A stretch of DNA of 64,000 nt from Streptomyces diastatochromogenes (lineage in GTDB: Bacteria > Actinomycetota > Actinomycetes > Streptomycetales > Streptomycetaceae). Made by a program: the position numbers and the translations under genes. Positions 53,902 through 64,000 of this stretch are shown here, piece by piece. Every line of letters starts with the position of its first letter. The stretch's first letter is position 1. Below the pieces are notes generated by a model. The model had not been told where the DNA came from, searched no databases, and was given only the letters and a program-made list of their open reading frames with translations. The stretch is from positions 6,262,001 to 6,326,000 of the forward strand of contig JAPTYK010000001.1 in the NCBI GenBank assembly GCA_026913215.1, read 5' to 3'.

Positions 53902-55293
53902 ATGACTCGGACTCTGATTACCGGCGGTCTCGTGATCACGGCCGCCGACGAGGTGCACGCGGACGTGCTGATCGAGCACGGCCGGGTGGTGGCGCTGGCG
54001 GCGCCGGGAAGCCAGCCGTGGACGGCGGACCGGGTGATCGACGCGTCGCAGAAGTACGTGATCCCGGGTGGCGTCGACGCGCACACGCACATGGAGCTGC
54101 CCTTCGGCGGCACGTTCGCCTCGGACACCTTCGAGACCGGGACGCGGGCGGCCGCCTGGGGCGGCACGACGACGATCGTCGACTTCGCGGTGCAGTCGAG
54201 GGGCGAGTCGCTCCGGGCCGGTCTGGACGCCTGGCACGAGAAGGCGGACGGGAAGTGCGCGATCGACTACGCCTTCCACATGATCATGTCGGACGTCAAC
54301 GAGTCGACGCTGAAGGAGATGCCGAAGCTCATCCAGCACGGCGTCTCCTCGTTCAAGCTCTTCATGGCGTATCCGGGGGTCTTCTACTCGGACGACGGAC
54401 AGATCCTGCGGGCGATGCAGAAGGCCGGTGACACGGGCGGCCTGATCATGATGCACGCGGAGAACGGCATCGCGATCGACGTCCTCGTCGAGCAGGCCCT
54501 CGCCCGCGGCGAGACCGACCCCCGCTACCACGGGGAGGTCCGCAAGGCCCTCCTGGAGGCGGAGGCCACCCACCGGGCCATCCAGCTGGCGCGGGTCGCG
54601 GGCTCCCCGCTGTACGTGGTGCACGTGTCGGCGGAGGAGGCCGTGGCCGAGATCGCCGCCGCCCGCGACAAGGGCCTCCCGGTCTTCGGCGAGACCTGCC
54701 CGCAGTACCTCTTCCTCTCCACGGACAACCTCGCGGAGCCGGACTTCGAGGGTGCCAAGTACGTCTGCAGCACGCCCTTGAGGCCGAAGGAGCACCAGGC
54801 GGCGCTGTGGCGGGGCCTGCGCACCAACGACCTCCAGGTGGTCTCCACCGACCACTGCCCCTTCTGCTTCGTGGGCCAGAAGGAGCTGGGCCGGGGCGAC
54901 TTCTCGAAGATCCCCAACGGCCTGCCCGGGGTGGAGAACCGCATGGACCTGCTCCACCAGGCGGTCGTGGACGGGCACATCTCGCGCCGCCGGTGGATCG
55001 AGATCGCCTGCGCGACCCCGGCCCGGATGTTCGGCCTCTACCCGCAGAAGGGCACGATCGCGCCGGGCGCGGACGCGGACGTCGTCATCTACGACCCGCA
55101 CGCGACCCAGACCCTGTCGGCCGAGACGCACCACATGAACGTCGACTACTCGGCGTACGAGGGGAAGACGGTCACCGGCCGGGTCGAGACGGTCCTCTCG
55201 CGGGGCGAGGTCGTCATCGACCGGCACACGTACGTGGGCCACGCCGGCCACGGCACGTACGTGCCGCGTTCCACCTGCCATTACCTGAACTAG
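53902..55293 (+). CDS. hydA: D-hydantoinase / dihydropyrimidinase
   Basis: Intact 463 aa. The binuclear metal site has His61 and His63 (VDAHTHMELPFGG), the carboxylated Lys152 in VSSFKLFMAYPGVFYSDDG and His in MMHAENGIAIDVLVE. VVHVSAEEAVAEIAAARDKG and VSTDHCPFCFVGQKELGRGD complete it. It opens dihydrouracil, dihydrothymine or 5-substituted hydantoins to N-carbamoyl amino acids, feeding the amidase encoded first in the operon. A GAAGGGAA site lies 47 bp after the aminotransferase. Confidence 0.95.
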   Translation: MTRTLITGGLVITAADEVHADVLIEHGRVVALAAPGSQPWTADRVIDASQKYVIPGGVDAHTHMELPFGGTFASDTFETGTRAAAWGGTTTIVDFAVQSRGESLRAGLDAWHEKADGKCAIDYAFHMIMSDVNESTLKEMPKLIQHGVSSFKLFMAYPGVFYSDDGQILRAMQKAGDTGGLIMMHAENGIAIDVLVEQALARGETDPRYHGEVRKALLEAEATHRAIQLARVAGSPLYVVHVSAEEAVAEIAAARDKGLPVFGETCPQYLFLSTDNLAEPDFEGAKYVCSTPLRPKEHQAALWRGLRTNDLQVVSTDHCPFCFVGQKELGRGDFSKIPNGLPGVENRMDLLHQAVVDGHISRRRWIEIACATPARMFGLYPQKGTIAPGADADVVIYDPHATQTLSAETHHMNVDYSAYEGKTVTGRVETVLSRGEVVIDRHTYVGHAGHGTYVPRSTCHYLN

Positions 55294-55303
55294 GAGAACC
55301 GCG

Positions 55304-56319
55304 TTGGACTTCGGACTCGTCCTGCAGACCGACCCGCCCGCCTCACAGGTCGTCGGCCTGATGCGCCGGGCGGAGCGCAACGGTTTCCGCTACGGCTGGA
55401 CCTTCGACTCCGCCGTGCTCTGGCAGGAACCCTTCGTCATCTACAGCCAGATCCTCGCCCACACCACCAAGCTCCACGTCGGCCCGATGGTCACCAACCC
55501 GGGGACGAGGACCTGGGAGGTGACCGCCTCCACCTTCGCCACCCTCAACGACATGTACGGCAACCGGACCGTCTGCGGCATCGGCCGCGGCGACTCCGCC
55601 ATGCGCGTCGCCGGCCGCAAGCCCAACACCCTCGCCCGCCTCGGCGAGGCCATCGAGGTCATCCGCGATCTCGCCGAGGGGCGGGAGGCGGAGGTGGACG
55701 GCAACCCGATCCGCATCCCGTGGATCAAGAACGGGAAACTGCCGGTGTGGATGGCGGCGTACGGGCCGAAGGCCCTCGCGCTGGCCGGGCAGAAGGCGGA
55801 CGGCTTCATCCTCCAGCTCGCCGACCCCTTCCTCACCGAGTGGATGGTCAAGGCCGTCCGGGAGGCGGCGCGGAGGCCGGCCGCGACCCCGACGCGCTCA
55901 CCATCTGCGTCGCCGCCCCGGCGTACGTGACGGCCGACGACTCGCCGGCGGCGCTGGCCCACGCCCGGGACCAGTGCCGCTGGTTCGGCGGGATGGTCGG
56001 CAACCACGTCGCCGACCTGGTCGCCAAGTACGGCGAGCACTCGTCGATGGTCCCGGAGGAGCTGACGGCGTACATCAAGGACCGGCAGGGCTACGACTAC
56101 TCCCACCACGGCCGCGCGGACAATCCGGACACCGCGTTCGTCCCCGATGAGATCGTCGACCGCTTCTGCCTCCTCGGCCCCGCCGAGGCCCACATCGACA
56201 AGCTGCGGCACCTGCGCGAGCTCGGCGTCGACCAGTTCGCCGTCTACGCCATGCACGACGACCGCGAGGGCACCATCGACGCGTACGGCTCCGAGATCAT
56301 CCCCGTCCTCACCCCGTGA
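55304..56319 (+). CDS. LLM-class F420-dependent oxidoreductase (TIGR03842-like), one frame break
   Basis: TTG start 55304 with AGGAG overlapping the hydA stop. MDFGLVLQTDPPASQVVGLM, then FRYGWTFDSAVLWQEPFVIY, VGPMVTNPGTRTWEVTASTF, ICGIGRGDSAMR-type loop and LPVWMAAYGPKALALAGQKA match the luciferase-like F420 family usually found with hydantoinase genes. One base is missing near 55872; 338 aa repaired. It may carry out a redox step on the dihydropyrimidine ring, supplying or consuming F420H2; this is inference from linkage. Confidence 0.9.
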
Positions 56320-57026
56320 GCGCGGCGACCCGGGGCCGCCACAGGCGGACGGCCCCGGCGAGCGTCAGCCAGGCCGTGGCGAACAGCCAGCCGCCTAGCA
56401 CGTCGGAGAACCAGTGCACGCCGAGGTAGACGCGGGTCAGGCCCACCGCCGCGGCCCACCCGCCGATCAGGACGAGTGGCAGGCGGGGGACGGGGAGCCG
56501 CGCAGCAGCAGGGCGGCGATCAGGAGGCCGGCGGTCAGGGCGGCCGTGGTGGCGTGGCCGGAGGGGAAGGACCAGCCGGAGGCGCTCGTGACCCAGTCCC
56601 CGGCCGGCGGGCGCGGCCGGGCGACCAGGTGCATCACGGCGTACCGGAGGGCCTGGCCGGTGCCGAGGCAGAGGGCGAGACCGGCGCGGCGGTGACGCGC
56701 CGCCGCGCGGGCCGCCCACGGCCAGACCCGCCAGGACGACCAGGGCGTACAGGAGCACCCCGGTGCCGGTGGCGGTGACGGCGCGCGCCAGGGCCAGGGC
56801 CAGGGCGGGGGCGGGGCGGTGCCGCGGGGACCAGTCGTGCAGCGCCGTGTCGACGGGCAGCGGCGCGCCCGAGCCGTGGAGCAGTACGGCGGCGAGGAGG
56901 ACGAAGGCCGCCGTGGCCGCCAGGGCTGTCAGGCCGAGCCGCCGGGCGGCCCGTTGGCGGCCCTCGGTCGGCCTCGGGGCCGGCCTCGGGGTCGTCGGCC
57001 CCTCGGACGGCCTCGCGGCTGGTCAC
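56309..57026 (-). CDS. PAP2-family phosphatase (first copy), frameshifted
   Basis: GTG 57026, overlapping the stop of the next PAP2 gene. The three phosphatase motifs appear in different frames: RYAVMHLVARPRPPAGDW (K/R-x6-RP), GWSFPSGHATTAALTAGLLI (PSGH) and RVYLGVHWFSDVLGGWLFAT (SR/RxxxxxHxxxD). About six membrane helices. Breaks near 56690, 56500 and upstream near 56880 lie in C/G runs. About 240 aa. Such enzymes dephosphorylate undecaprenyl pyrophosphate or phosphatidic acid at the membrane. The 3' end overlaps the LLM gene by 11 bases. Confidence 0.78.
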
Positions 57027-57663
57027 CGGGCGGCCAGCAGGGGCCGCAGGGGCCGCGCACCAGCCGCTCGGCGAGGGCGTCCTGCCGGCGGCGTACGGCC
57101 CACGTGGCGAGAGCGGCCACGGCGGCGCCGAGGAGGAGGCCGACGAGGACGTCGTGCGGGTAGTGCGCGCCGACCCACACCCGGGAGGCGGCCATCAGGG
57201 CCGCCGCCACCAGGGCGACCGCGCCCAGCCGGCGCGAGACGAACAGCAGGGCGACGGCCGCGGCGGCGGCGAGGGTGGCGTGGTTGCTGGGGAAGGACCA
57301 GTCGCCGGGGGCCGGGCACGCTTCGAGGACCGTCACGTGGAGCGACTGACAGGGGCGGGCTTCGCGCACGACCGACTTCAGCAGGCTGCTGACGGCGAAC
57401 GCCGCGACGGTGACCAGCGGGACGGCGAGCGCCCGCGCGGCGTGCTCCGGGCCCCGGCCGCGCGCCCGCCACCAGGCCACCAGCATGAGGACGGCGAACA
57501 GGGCCAGGCCGTAGGTGGAGTAGTCGCCGACGATCCGGTCGAGCCAGCCCGGGGCGGTCTGCGCGGTGTGGACGACGTCGAGGTAGGCGGTTCCGTCGAC
57601 GGTCGAGCCGTCGAAGGCCGACGGGTCCGCGGGGACGGTGCCCGTGGCGGTGAGGGCGGCCAT
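57023..57663 (-). CDS. PAP2-family phosphatase (second copy), one frame break
   Basis: ATG 57663, overlapping the DedA stop (TGATG). Motifs: LLKSVVREARPCQSLHV (K-x6-RP), DWSFPSNHATLAAAAAVALL (PSNH in place of PSGH), ASRVWVGAHYPHDVLVGLLL. Six membrane helices. One C is missing near 57050 (GGCCCCTGCGG), giving an end RGPLRPLLAAR. 213 aa repaired. Likely undecaprenyl-pyrophosphate phosphatase, and with the neighbouring PAP2 and DedA it forms a lipid-carrier recycling unit. The Asn in the second motif is an accepted variant. Confidence 0.85.
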
Positions 57664-58334
57664 CAGACGTTCCCGCCCGGTCGGCGGGCCCGCCGGGAGC
57701 GGGTGAGTTCCAGGGCGACGGGGACGAGGGAGACGGCGACGATCACGGCGATGATGGGCAGGAGGTAGCGGTCGACGTTCGGCACCGAGGCGCCGAGTGC
57801 GTACCCGGCGAGGACCAGGCCGACCGTCCACAGCAGACCGCCGAGCACCTGCCACGTCGTGAAGACGCGCGCCGGGACGCCGAGGACGCCGGCGAGCGGG
57901 TTGAGGACGGTCCGCACGATCGGCAGGAAGCGGGCCAGCACGATCGCCTTCGCGTACCCGTAGCGCTCCAGGATCTCCGCGGCCCGGTCGGCGCCCTCGC
58001 GGACCTTCCGGGACTTCGTCCGGGACAGGAACGCCGGGCCCGCCTTGCGGCCGAGGAGGTAGCCGGTCTGCGCGCCGGCGAGGGCGCCGGTGGCGGCGGC
58101 GAACAGCACCCAGGGCAGCGAGAGGTGGCCCGGCTGGGTGGCCGAGCCCGCGCACAGCAGGCCCGCGGTGAACAGCAGGGAGTCGCCGGGCAGGAAGAAG
58201 CCGACGAGCAGGCCGGTCTCGGCGAACAGGACGACGGCGACGCCGAGCGTCCCGAAGGCGGCGAGCAGGGACTGGGCGTCGAGGACGTTCACGGCGAGAT
58301 GCGCCGATGACGCGGCGGTCAGCGCGGGGGTCAT
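57663..58334 (-). CDS. DedA/SNARE-associated family membrane protein
   Basis: Intact 223 aa (MTPALTAASSAHLAVNVLDA). Hallmarks: VVLFAETGLLVGFFLPGDSL, LPWVLFAAATGALAGAQTGY, LLGRKAGPAFLSRTK, AIVLARFLPIVRTVLNPLAG (the R-x3-R re-entrant motif), VLGGLLWTVGLVLAGYALG. DedA proteins flip undecaprenyl phosphate and affect membrane stress. First gene of a three-gene leftward unit with two PAP2 phosphatases. Confidence 0.92.
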   Translation of the reverse strand: MTPALTAASSAHLAVNVLDAQSLLAAFGTLGVAVVLFAETGLLVGFFLPGDSLLFTAGLLCAGSATQPGHLSLPWVLFAAATGALAGAQTGYLLGRKAGPAFLSRTKSRKVREGADRAAEILERYGYAKAIVLARFLPIVRTVLNPLAGVLGVPARVFTTWQVLGGLLWTVGLVLAGYALGASVPNVDRYLLPIIAVIVAVSLVPVALELTRSRRARRPGGNV

Positions 58335-58425
58335 GGACGAAGCCCCTTCTGGTGGGCGGGAACGGGCGCCGCCGAGCGGAGGAACCGGATGCTCGACGGG
58401 TACGGGGCGGCGCCGACGGCCTATC

Positions 58426-58463
58426 CTGTCTACAGGACAGTAGTCGGTCTACTTCACTGTAGA
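58426..58463. promoter_or_regulatory. Two inverted repeats before the BlaI-like gene
   Basis: CTGTC-TACAG-GACAG (58426-58440) and TCTAC-TTCACT-GTAGA (58448-58463) lie 8 bases apart in the divergent spacer between dedA and the BlaI-like gene. They contain the TACA/TGTA cores typical of BlaI/MecI operators. Probably autoregulatory and possibly controlling dedA as well. Confidence 0.6.
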
Positions 58464-58487
58464 CGCAAAGTGGGTGGAGAGGGTTCC

Positions 58488-58862
58488 GTGACAGAGTCCG
58501 AAGGTGAGCGCAGGCCCGCCGGCGAGCTGGAGGCCAGCGTCCTCGCGGCACTGTGGGCGGCGGGCGCGCCGCAGACGGCCGCCCAGGTGAGAGCGGCGAT
58601 ATCCCAGGACCTGGCGCGCACCACCGTCGCCACCCTCCTGGCACGTCTGCACGACAAGGGGGCCATCGGCCGCCGGCCGGGCACCCGGGGATTCCTCTAC
58701 TTCGCCATAGAGGACACCAACGGCCTGACCGCCCGCCGCATGCACCGCGCCCTCGACCAGGGCGGCGACGACCGCAGCCTCGTCCTGGCCCGCTTCGTCG
58801 AGGGACTCAGCGCCGACGACGAGGCCGAACTACGCCGTCTCCTCCAGGAGGACCGCCCGTGA
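58488..58862 (+). CDS. BlaI/MecI/CopY-family repressor
   Basis: Intact 124 aa from GTG 58488, GGAGAGGG upstream. Winged helix: ELEASVLAALWAAGAPQTAA, QVRAAISQDLARTTVATLLA, RLHDKGAIGRRPGTRGFLYF; dimerisation tail LARFVEGLSADDEAELRRLL. BlaI-type repressors are inactivated by proteolysis. The stop overlaps the M56 peptidase gene (GTGA), the usual partner. Confidence 0.92.
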   Translation: MTESEGERRPAGELEASVLAALWAAGAPQTAAQVRAAISQDLARTTVATLLARLHDKGAIGRRPGTRGFLYFAIEDTNGLTARRMHRALDQGGDDRSLVLARFVEGLSADDEAELRRLLQEDRP

Positions 58863-59790
58863 TCGCCCTCCTCCTCGTCCCCTCCTGCTGCCCTGGGCCC
58901 TCCGCCCCTGGCCCGCCGGACGCTCGCCCGCGTCCGGCCGGACATCGCCCTCGTGGCGATCACCGGCGCCGCCGCCGTGCTCGCCCTCGGCGTCGTCGCC
59001 TGCCTCGGCGTCCTGCTGCTCCCGCTCGTCCTCCGCCTCCCCGGCTCCGCCGCCCTCCTGCACCTCCTCCAGCCGCTCCAGGCCGGCCCGGCGGTCCTCG
59101 TGTTCACGACCTCCGCCGTGGCGGCCGGGGCCCTCGCCGTCACCCTGATGGCGGCCGTCCGCGGCACCGCGGCCGAAGCGGCCCGGCTGCGCGCGGCCCG
59201 CCGACGAGTGGCAGGGCTTCCCGAGGCCGGGGGCATGTCCGTACTCGACGACGACCGCCCGGACGCCTTCGCGCTGCCCGGCGGCCCCGCGGCACGGGCC
59301 GGATCGTCGTCACCGCCGGCATGCTCCGCGCCCTCGACGGCCACGAGCGCGAGGCGCTCCTCGGTCACGAACGCGCCCACCTGGCGGCCCGGCACCACCT
59401 CTTCCTCGGCGTCGCGGCCCTGGCCGGCTGGTGCCACCCGGCCCTGGCCGCCGTCGTCCCGCAGGTCTCCTTCGCGGCCGAGCGGGCCGCCGACGAGGCC
59501 GCCGCACGAGCCTGCGGGGACCGCCGCCTGACCGCGCGCGCCGTCGGCCGCGCCGCCCTCGCGGCCGGTTCCCGCCCGACGGGACCGCAGCTCCCGTCCT
59601 CGCCGCGGGCGGCACCACCGGCCCGGTCCCCGCCCGGGTCAGGGCCCTGCTCACCCAGGCCCCCGCCCGCCGCGTCGTCCCCGCCCTGCTCGCCATGGTC
59701 CTGCTCTGCTCCACGGCGGCCGTCTCCTCCGCCGCCGGCGCCGTCTGGCTCCACCGGGGCGTGGAGATCGCCCAGGGCGAGCAGCCCTGA
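58859..59790 (+). CDS. M56-family membrane metallopeptidase (BlaR1-like, no sensor domain), frameshifted
   Basis: GTG 58859, coupled to the BlaI gene. Membrane helices: LVAITGAAAVLALGVVACLG, PAVLVFTTSAVAAGALAV, VVPALLAMVLLCSTAAVSSA. The zinc motif is HEREALLGHERAHLAARHHL (HERAH, an HExxH-like form) with the third ligand region FAAERAADEAAARACGDRRL. The extracellular penicillin-binding sensor of BlaR1 is absent. Breaks near 58887, 59295 and 59600. About 310 aa. It probably cleaves the adjacent repressor in response to envelope stress. Confidence 0.85.
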
Positions 59791-59800
59791 GACCGCCGGG

Positions 59801-59834
59801 GCGCGGCCGGGGCGCTCAGGACGACCGGCCGCGC
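59801..59834. terminator. Hairpin between convergent M56 and SMI1 genes
   Basis: GCGCGGCCGG (59801-59810) pairs exactly with CCGGCCGCGC (59825-59834), 14-base loop, between two convergent stops. Confidence 0.7.
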
Positions 59835-59838
59835 GGGA

Positions 59839-60360
59839 TCAGGGAAGGGGCTCGTAGGACGGGCCGTCGGGCGCGCGGTCGCGCGAGCACAGCGTCACGT
59901 CCCTTCCCTTGAGGTAGGCGAGCAGCCAGGCGCCGAACGTCATCTCGTAGAGCGTCCACGAGGGGCTGTCCATCTCCTGGACCAGCACCCGCCAGGGCGA
60001 GGAGGGCGCGTCGGGGACGCGGAGGAAGACCATCTCCCCGGTCGTGGCCGTCGCCACCGGCAGCAGCTCACCGGGGCCCGCTCCCGCCCGGCTCGGCAGG
60101 AACCCGGCCATGTCCTCCTCGCGCCAGAACTCCAGGTCCAGCCGGATGTCCTTGCCCAGTTCGTGCAGGAGGTGACCGGCGGGGTGCTTGAGGAACAGCT
60201 GCCCGTTCACCACGATCGAACCGTAGGCGTCGACGATCTCGCGGAAGTCCCCGGGGAACCGGACGCCGAGCTCCCCTTCCAGACCGGTCCACGGCGCCGG
60301 GTCCGACCAGTGGAAACGGGGTTCGCCCAAGAGGGCGCTTATCTCCGAAAGCGTTGTCAT
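59839..60360 (-). CDS. SMI1/KNR4-like domain protein
   Basis: Intact; ATG 60360 (MTTLSEISALLGEPRFHWSD), 173 aa. The domain opens with WTGLEGELGVRFPGDFREIV, DAYGSIVVNGQLFLKHPAGH, typical of SMI1/KNR4 (SUKH) proteins, and ends WTLYEMTFGAWLLAYLKGRD. SUKH proteins often act as immunity proteins to toxins or as general scaffolds; no toxin gene is adjacent. An upstream in-frame ATG at 60396 is possible but less likely (AAGGGA precedes 60360). Confidence 0.82.
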   Translation of the reverse strand: MTTLSEISALLGEPRFHWSDPAPWTGLEGELGVRFPGDFREIVDAYGSIVVNGQLFLKHPAGHLLHELGKDIRLDLEFWREEDMAGFLPSRAGAGPGELLPVATATTGEMVFLRVPDAPSSPWRVLVQEMDSPSWTLYEMTFGAWLLAYLKGRDVTLCSRDRAPDGPSYEPLP

Positions 60361-60523
60361 CCCTGCGTCCCTTCCGACACGGTGATCCGAGGACACCGTA
60401 GAGCGGCGACCGGCCCGTTCCGCCTCCCTTGACGCCCCCGCCCCGCAGGACGAGACTCCGCACGGTCAAGAACCCCACGCCCCGCACGGCCTCGTTTGCG
60501 TCCCCGAACGAAGGGTTCCGTCC

Positions 60524-62064
<1,541 letters not shown>

Positions 62065-62972
62065 GGTAGGACCAGACCCGGGTGTTCACGGCGGGGGTGT
62101 CGGTTGCGCACCCCTTCCCGTACGACACGAGGCCGACCACGTACGGCGTCCCCGCGATCGTGTGCACCAGGGGACCGCCGGAGTCGTACTGGCAGGTGTC
62201 CCGCCCCGGCGCGTACGTGCACAGCTGCGCGGCGGTGACCTGGGACATCCCCGGGCCCCGCACTCCGCGTTGCCCATCGTGCCGAGGACCACGGTCCGCA
62301 GGACCTCGGAGGTGCGCCCCGAAGGAGGTGGTGCCCCAGCCGGGCGCCTCCACCCGCACGTGGTCGAAGGTCCCGTGCGCGAAGCGGCCGGGCAGCGCGA
62401 CCGGCCGCACGTCACGGTTGAACACCACCGGCTCCGCCAGCCTGATCAGCGCGATGTCGTCCCGCTGGGTGCCGGGGTCGTAGCCGGGGTGGAGAAGGAA
62501 CGCGGCGGGGGCCGCGAGGACGACGTTCGGGCTGTCGTCCCCCCGCGTCAGGTCGTGATCCCCGAGCAGCACCCCCACCCGCGCGGTGTTGCCGTACGAA
62601 CCGGTCAGACAGTGCGCGGCGGTGAGCACGTACCGCTCACCCACCAGCGCCCCGCCGCACATCACCCGCCCTCCTCCCGGTCCACCAGCCCCACCATGAA
62701 CGGGTACTGATGCGGCCGCGCCTCCTGCCCCCGACCACCGCCTGCGCCGCCGGCGCGGCCACGAGGGGCACACCGCCGTCACCGCACCCGCGACCGCCGC
62801 CGCGAGCTTCCTTGCCCATCCCACCTGATCTCCACCCTGCCGACACCGTCTCCCGGGCCGCCGCCCGCGCGGAGACGTTTCCGCACGCCCGCCGCGACCC
62901 GCGTGGGCATCAACGACGGGCGCGCGGTGGGGTCACCTGATCATGGGTCCGGACGGGTGACCGATGGTGTGA

Positions 62973-63853
62973 TCAGCGGTCGGGGTCAGGGGCCCAGCCG
63001 GGGACGTGCGCGGCGACGGCCGCGTCCCAGGCCGGGGCGCCGCCCGGGAACGGCCAGGCGCGGGTGAGGTCGGGGAGTGGGCGAGGTCCCGGAGCCCGGC
63101 GGCCAGCCTCCGGCTCTCGTGCGCGATCCGCGCGGGGCCGAGCGGGCCGTCCAGCGCGGCGACCCGCTTCTCGTACTCGCTCACCGGACGCTCGGCGCAG
63201 AGCGCCACCCACGCGGGGTCCGGGGCCCGGGACAGGAGCAGCACCTCGGGCGGCCGCCCTCCGCGAGCGCCGCCGTCAGCCGGTCGTGGCCGTCCAGGAC
63301 CACGGGGGAGTCGAGCCCGCTGATCCACCAGGCGAACACGGGCGGCAGCACCCCCTCCCGGTACTGGCGGCGGTACGCCCGCACCCGGGGTGCCTCGACC
63401 GGCGAGAGCGCGCGCAGCGGCAGCAGGTCGCGGGCGTCCTCGACCGGGTCCCCGTAGCCGAACCAGGTCAGATGGCCCCGGTCCGGGTCGTGGGCCAGGA
63501 GCTTCGGCCAGTTGCCGTCCACGAACCAGCGGTGGACGTCCGGGGCCAGCAGCCACTCGCCCGCGTGGAGCGGCCCGCTGTCGGACGCCCTGAGCTCCGT
63601 CTCCGCGTGCGCGGCCCAGCGCGCCGTCCACTCCTCCGTGCCCGGCGCCGCGAACTCCGCGAACGCGCGCGCCCGTTCGGCCCGGAGGGGGCCAGCGGGG
63701 AGGCGTACCGGCCGGTGCGCGCGTAGTGCACCCGCGGTGGGTGGCGCGCTGCCGGGCGAAGAGCACGGGGACCCCGTCCTGGAGCAGCACCAGCCGGCGC
63801 CCGTCGGCGCACTCCATCCGCAGACCGGGCCTCACCGGCTCTTCGACACGCAT
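62973..63853 (-). CDS. Conserved hypothetical protein, frameshifted
   Basis: ATG 63853 (MRVEEPVRPGLRMECADGRR). Later blocks are WPKLLAHDPDRGHLTWFGYG, DARDLLPLRALSPVEAPRVR, AYRRQYREGVLPPVFAWWIS, GLDSPVVLDGHDRLTAALAE, SEYEKRVAALDGPLGPARIA and the end PGWAPDPDR. Frame breaks fall near 63735, 63690, 63620, 63260 and 63070. Soluble, about 298 aa, no signal peptide. I do not recognise a family. Confidence 0.55.
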
Positions 63854-63877
63854 GTCCGCACCCTACGAGGCCGACGG

Positions 63878-64000
63878 CTACGGCACCGGGAAGTCCACTC
63901 CGCGGTGGCGAACTTGGACTCCGCGAGCTCCTTCGCGCGGGTCAGTTCGTCCTCCGTGACACGGCCCTCGGCGAGGCCGTAGCGGTCGCGGAAGGAGGCG
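63878..64000 (-). CDS. C-terminus of an unrecognised protein (cut by window end)
   Basis: Only the last 40 or so codons are visible on the minus strand: SFRDRYGLAEGRVTEDELTR followed by AKELAESKFATAEWTS. With one missing C near 63893 it ends PVP and TAG at 63878. It sits 24 bases upstream of the preceding hypothetical gene on the same strand, perhaps cotranscribed. Too short to assign. Confidence 0.45.
   Translation of the reverse strand, partial: RLLPRPLRPRRGPCHGGRTDPREGARGVQVRHRGVDFPVP

Overview
The window is about 71-72% G+C by eye, with GC-rich third codon positions, GTG/TTG starts and many leaderless -10 boxes. Its gene families (allantoicase beside an IclR regulator, F420-dependent enzymes, DUF5955, DUF6278, two P450s, LuxR-type two-component pairs) fit a Streptomyces chromosome. 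From memory, the aceB - IclR - allantoinase - allantoicase - sugar ABC - ROK order resembles the SCO6243-SCO6260 region of S. coelicolor; I could not check this here. About two thirds of the protein genes need one or more frame changes to read through conserved sequence. Where I reconstructed the break it is nearly always one base missing from a C or G run, so I treat these genes as intact genes with read errors, not pseudogenes.

Layout. 1-5300: the end of an Asp/Glu racemase, small hypothetical proteins, an FN3 lipoprotein, a beta-family protein and a large conserved hypothetical gene. 5.3-9.1 kb: secreted SGNH esterase, malate synthase (aceB) and a MocA-like nucleotidyltransferase, all leftward. 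9.3-13.4 kb: DUF5955, a two-component system and a divergent MacB-type ABC exporter. 13.6-17.2 kb: the purine (allantoin) module allR<>allB-alc. Nearly identical pairs of inverted repeats lie in front of allB and in front of aceB, which links ureide breakdown (glyoxylate producing) to glyoxylate use. 17.3-22.5 kb: SDR, DHFR-like protein, EamA exporter, a small membrane protein and a second two-component pair whose genes are separated by a 48-bp minisatellite. 22.5-30.3 kb: P450, a Gfo/Idh/MocA dehydrogenase, and a GntR-controlled sugar ABC importer with a ROK kinase and a membrane protein.

30.3-33.9 kb is the most unusual part. A leaderless 21-codon reading frame with the run ATG ATG CGA ATG ATG is followed by a textbook intrinsic terminator. 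A competing antiterminator can form between the leader frame and the terminator's 5' arm. Downstream lie a SAM hydrolase (DUF62-type) and a polar amino-acid ABC importer. This looks like ribosome-mediated attenuation sensing methionine. 34-43.5 kb: PcaD-PcaC fusion, metallo-beta-lactamase-fold protein, xthA, DUF6278, a glutamate-type ABC importer, a secreted CocE-like hydrolase and a TPR-like protein. 43.6-51.5 kb: a second P450, gamma-glutamyltransferase, methionine aminopeptidase facing an XRE regulator across a palindrome, NmrA-like/HxlR divergent pair, a PPOX F420 enzyme and a hypothetical gene.

51.7-56.3 kb is a reductive-pyrimidine/hydantoin catabolic operon (beta-ureidopropionase, class III aminotransferase, D-hydantoinase, F420 LLM oxidoreductase) with a strong palindrome in front. 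56.3-60.4 kb is an envelope-related block (two PAP2 phosphatases, DedA, BlaI-like repressor with M56 protease, SMI1/KNR4 protein). It separates the operon from an NCS1 permease (60.5 kb) that would suit it as importer. The window ends with a secreted trypsin-like protease, a hypothetical gene and a cut gene. I saw no tRNA, rRNA, CRISPR array, insertion sequence or phage genes.
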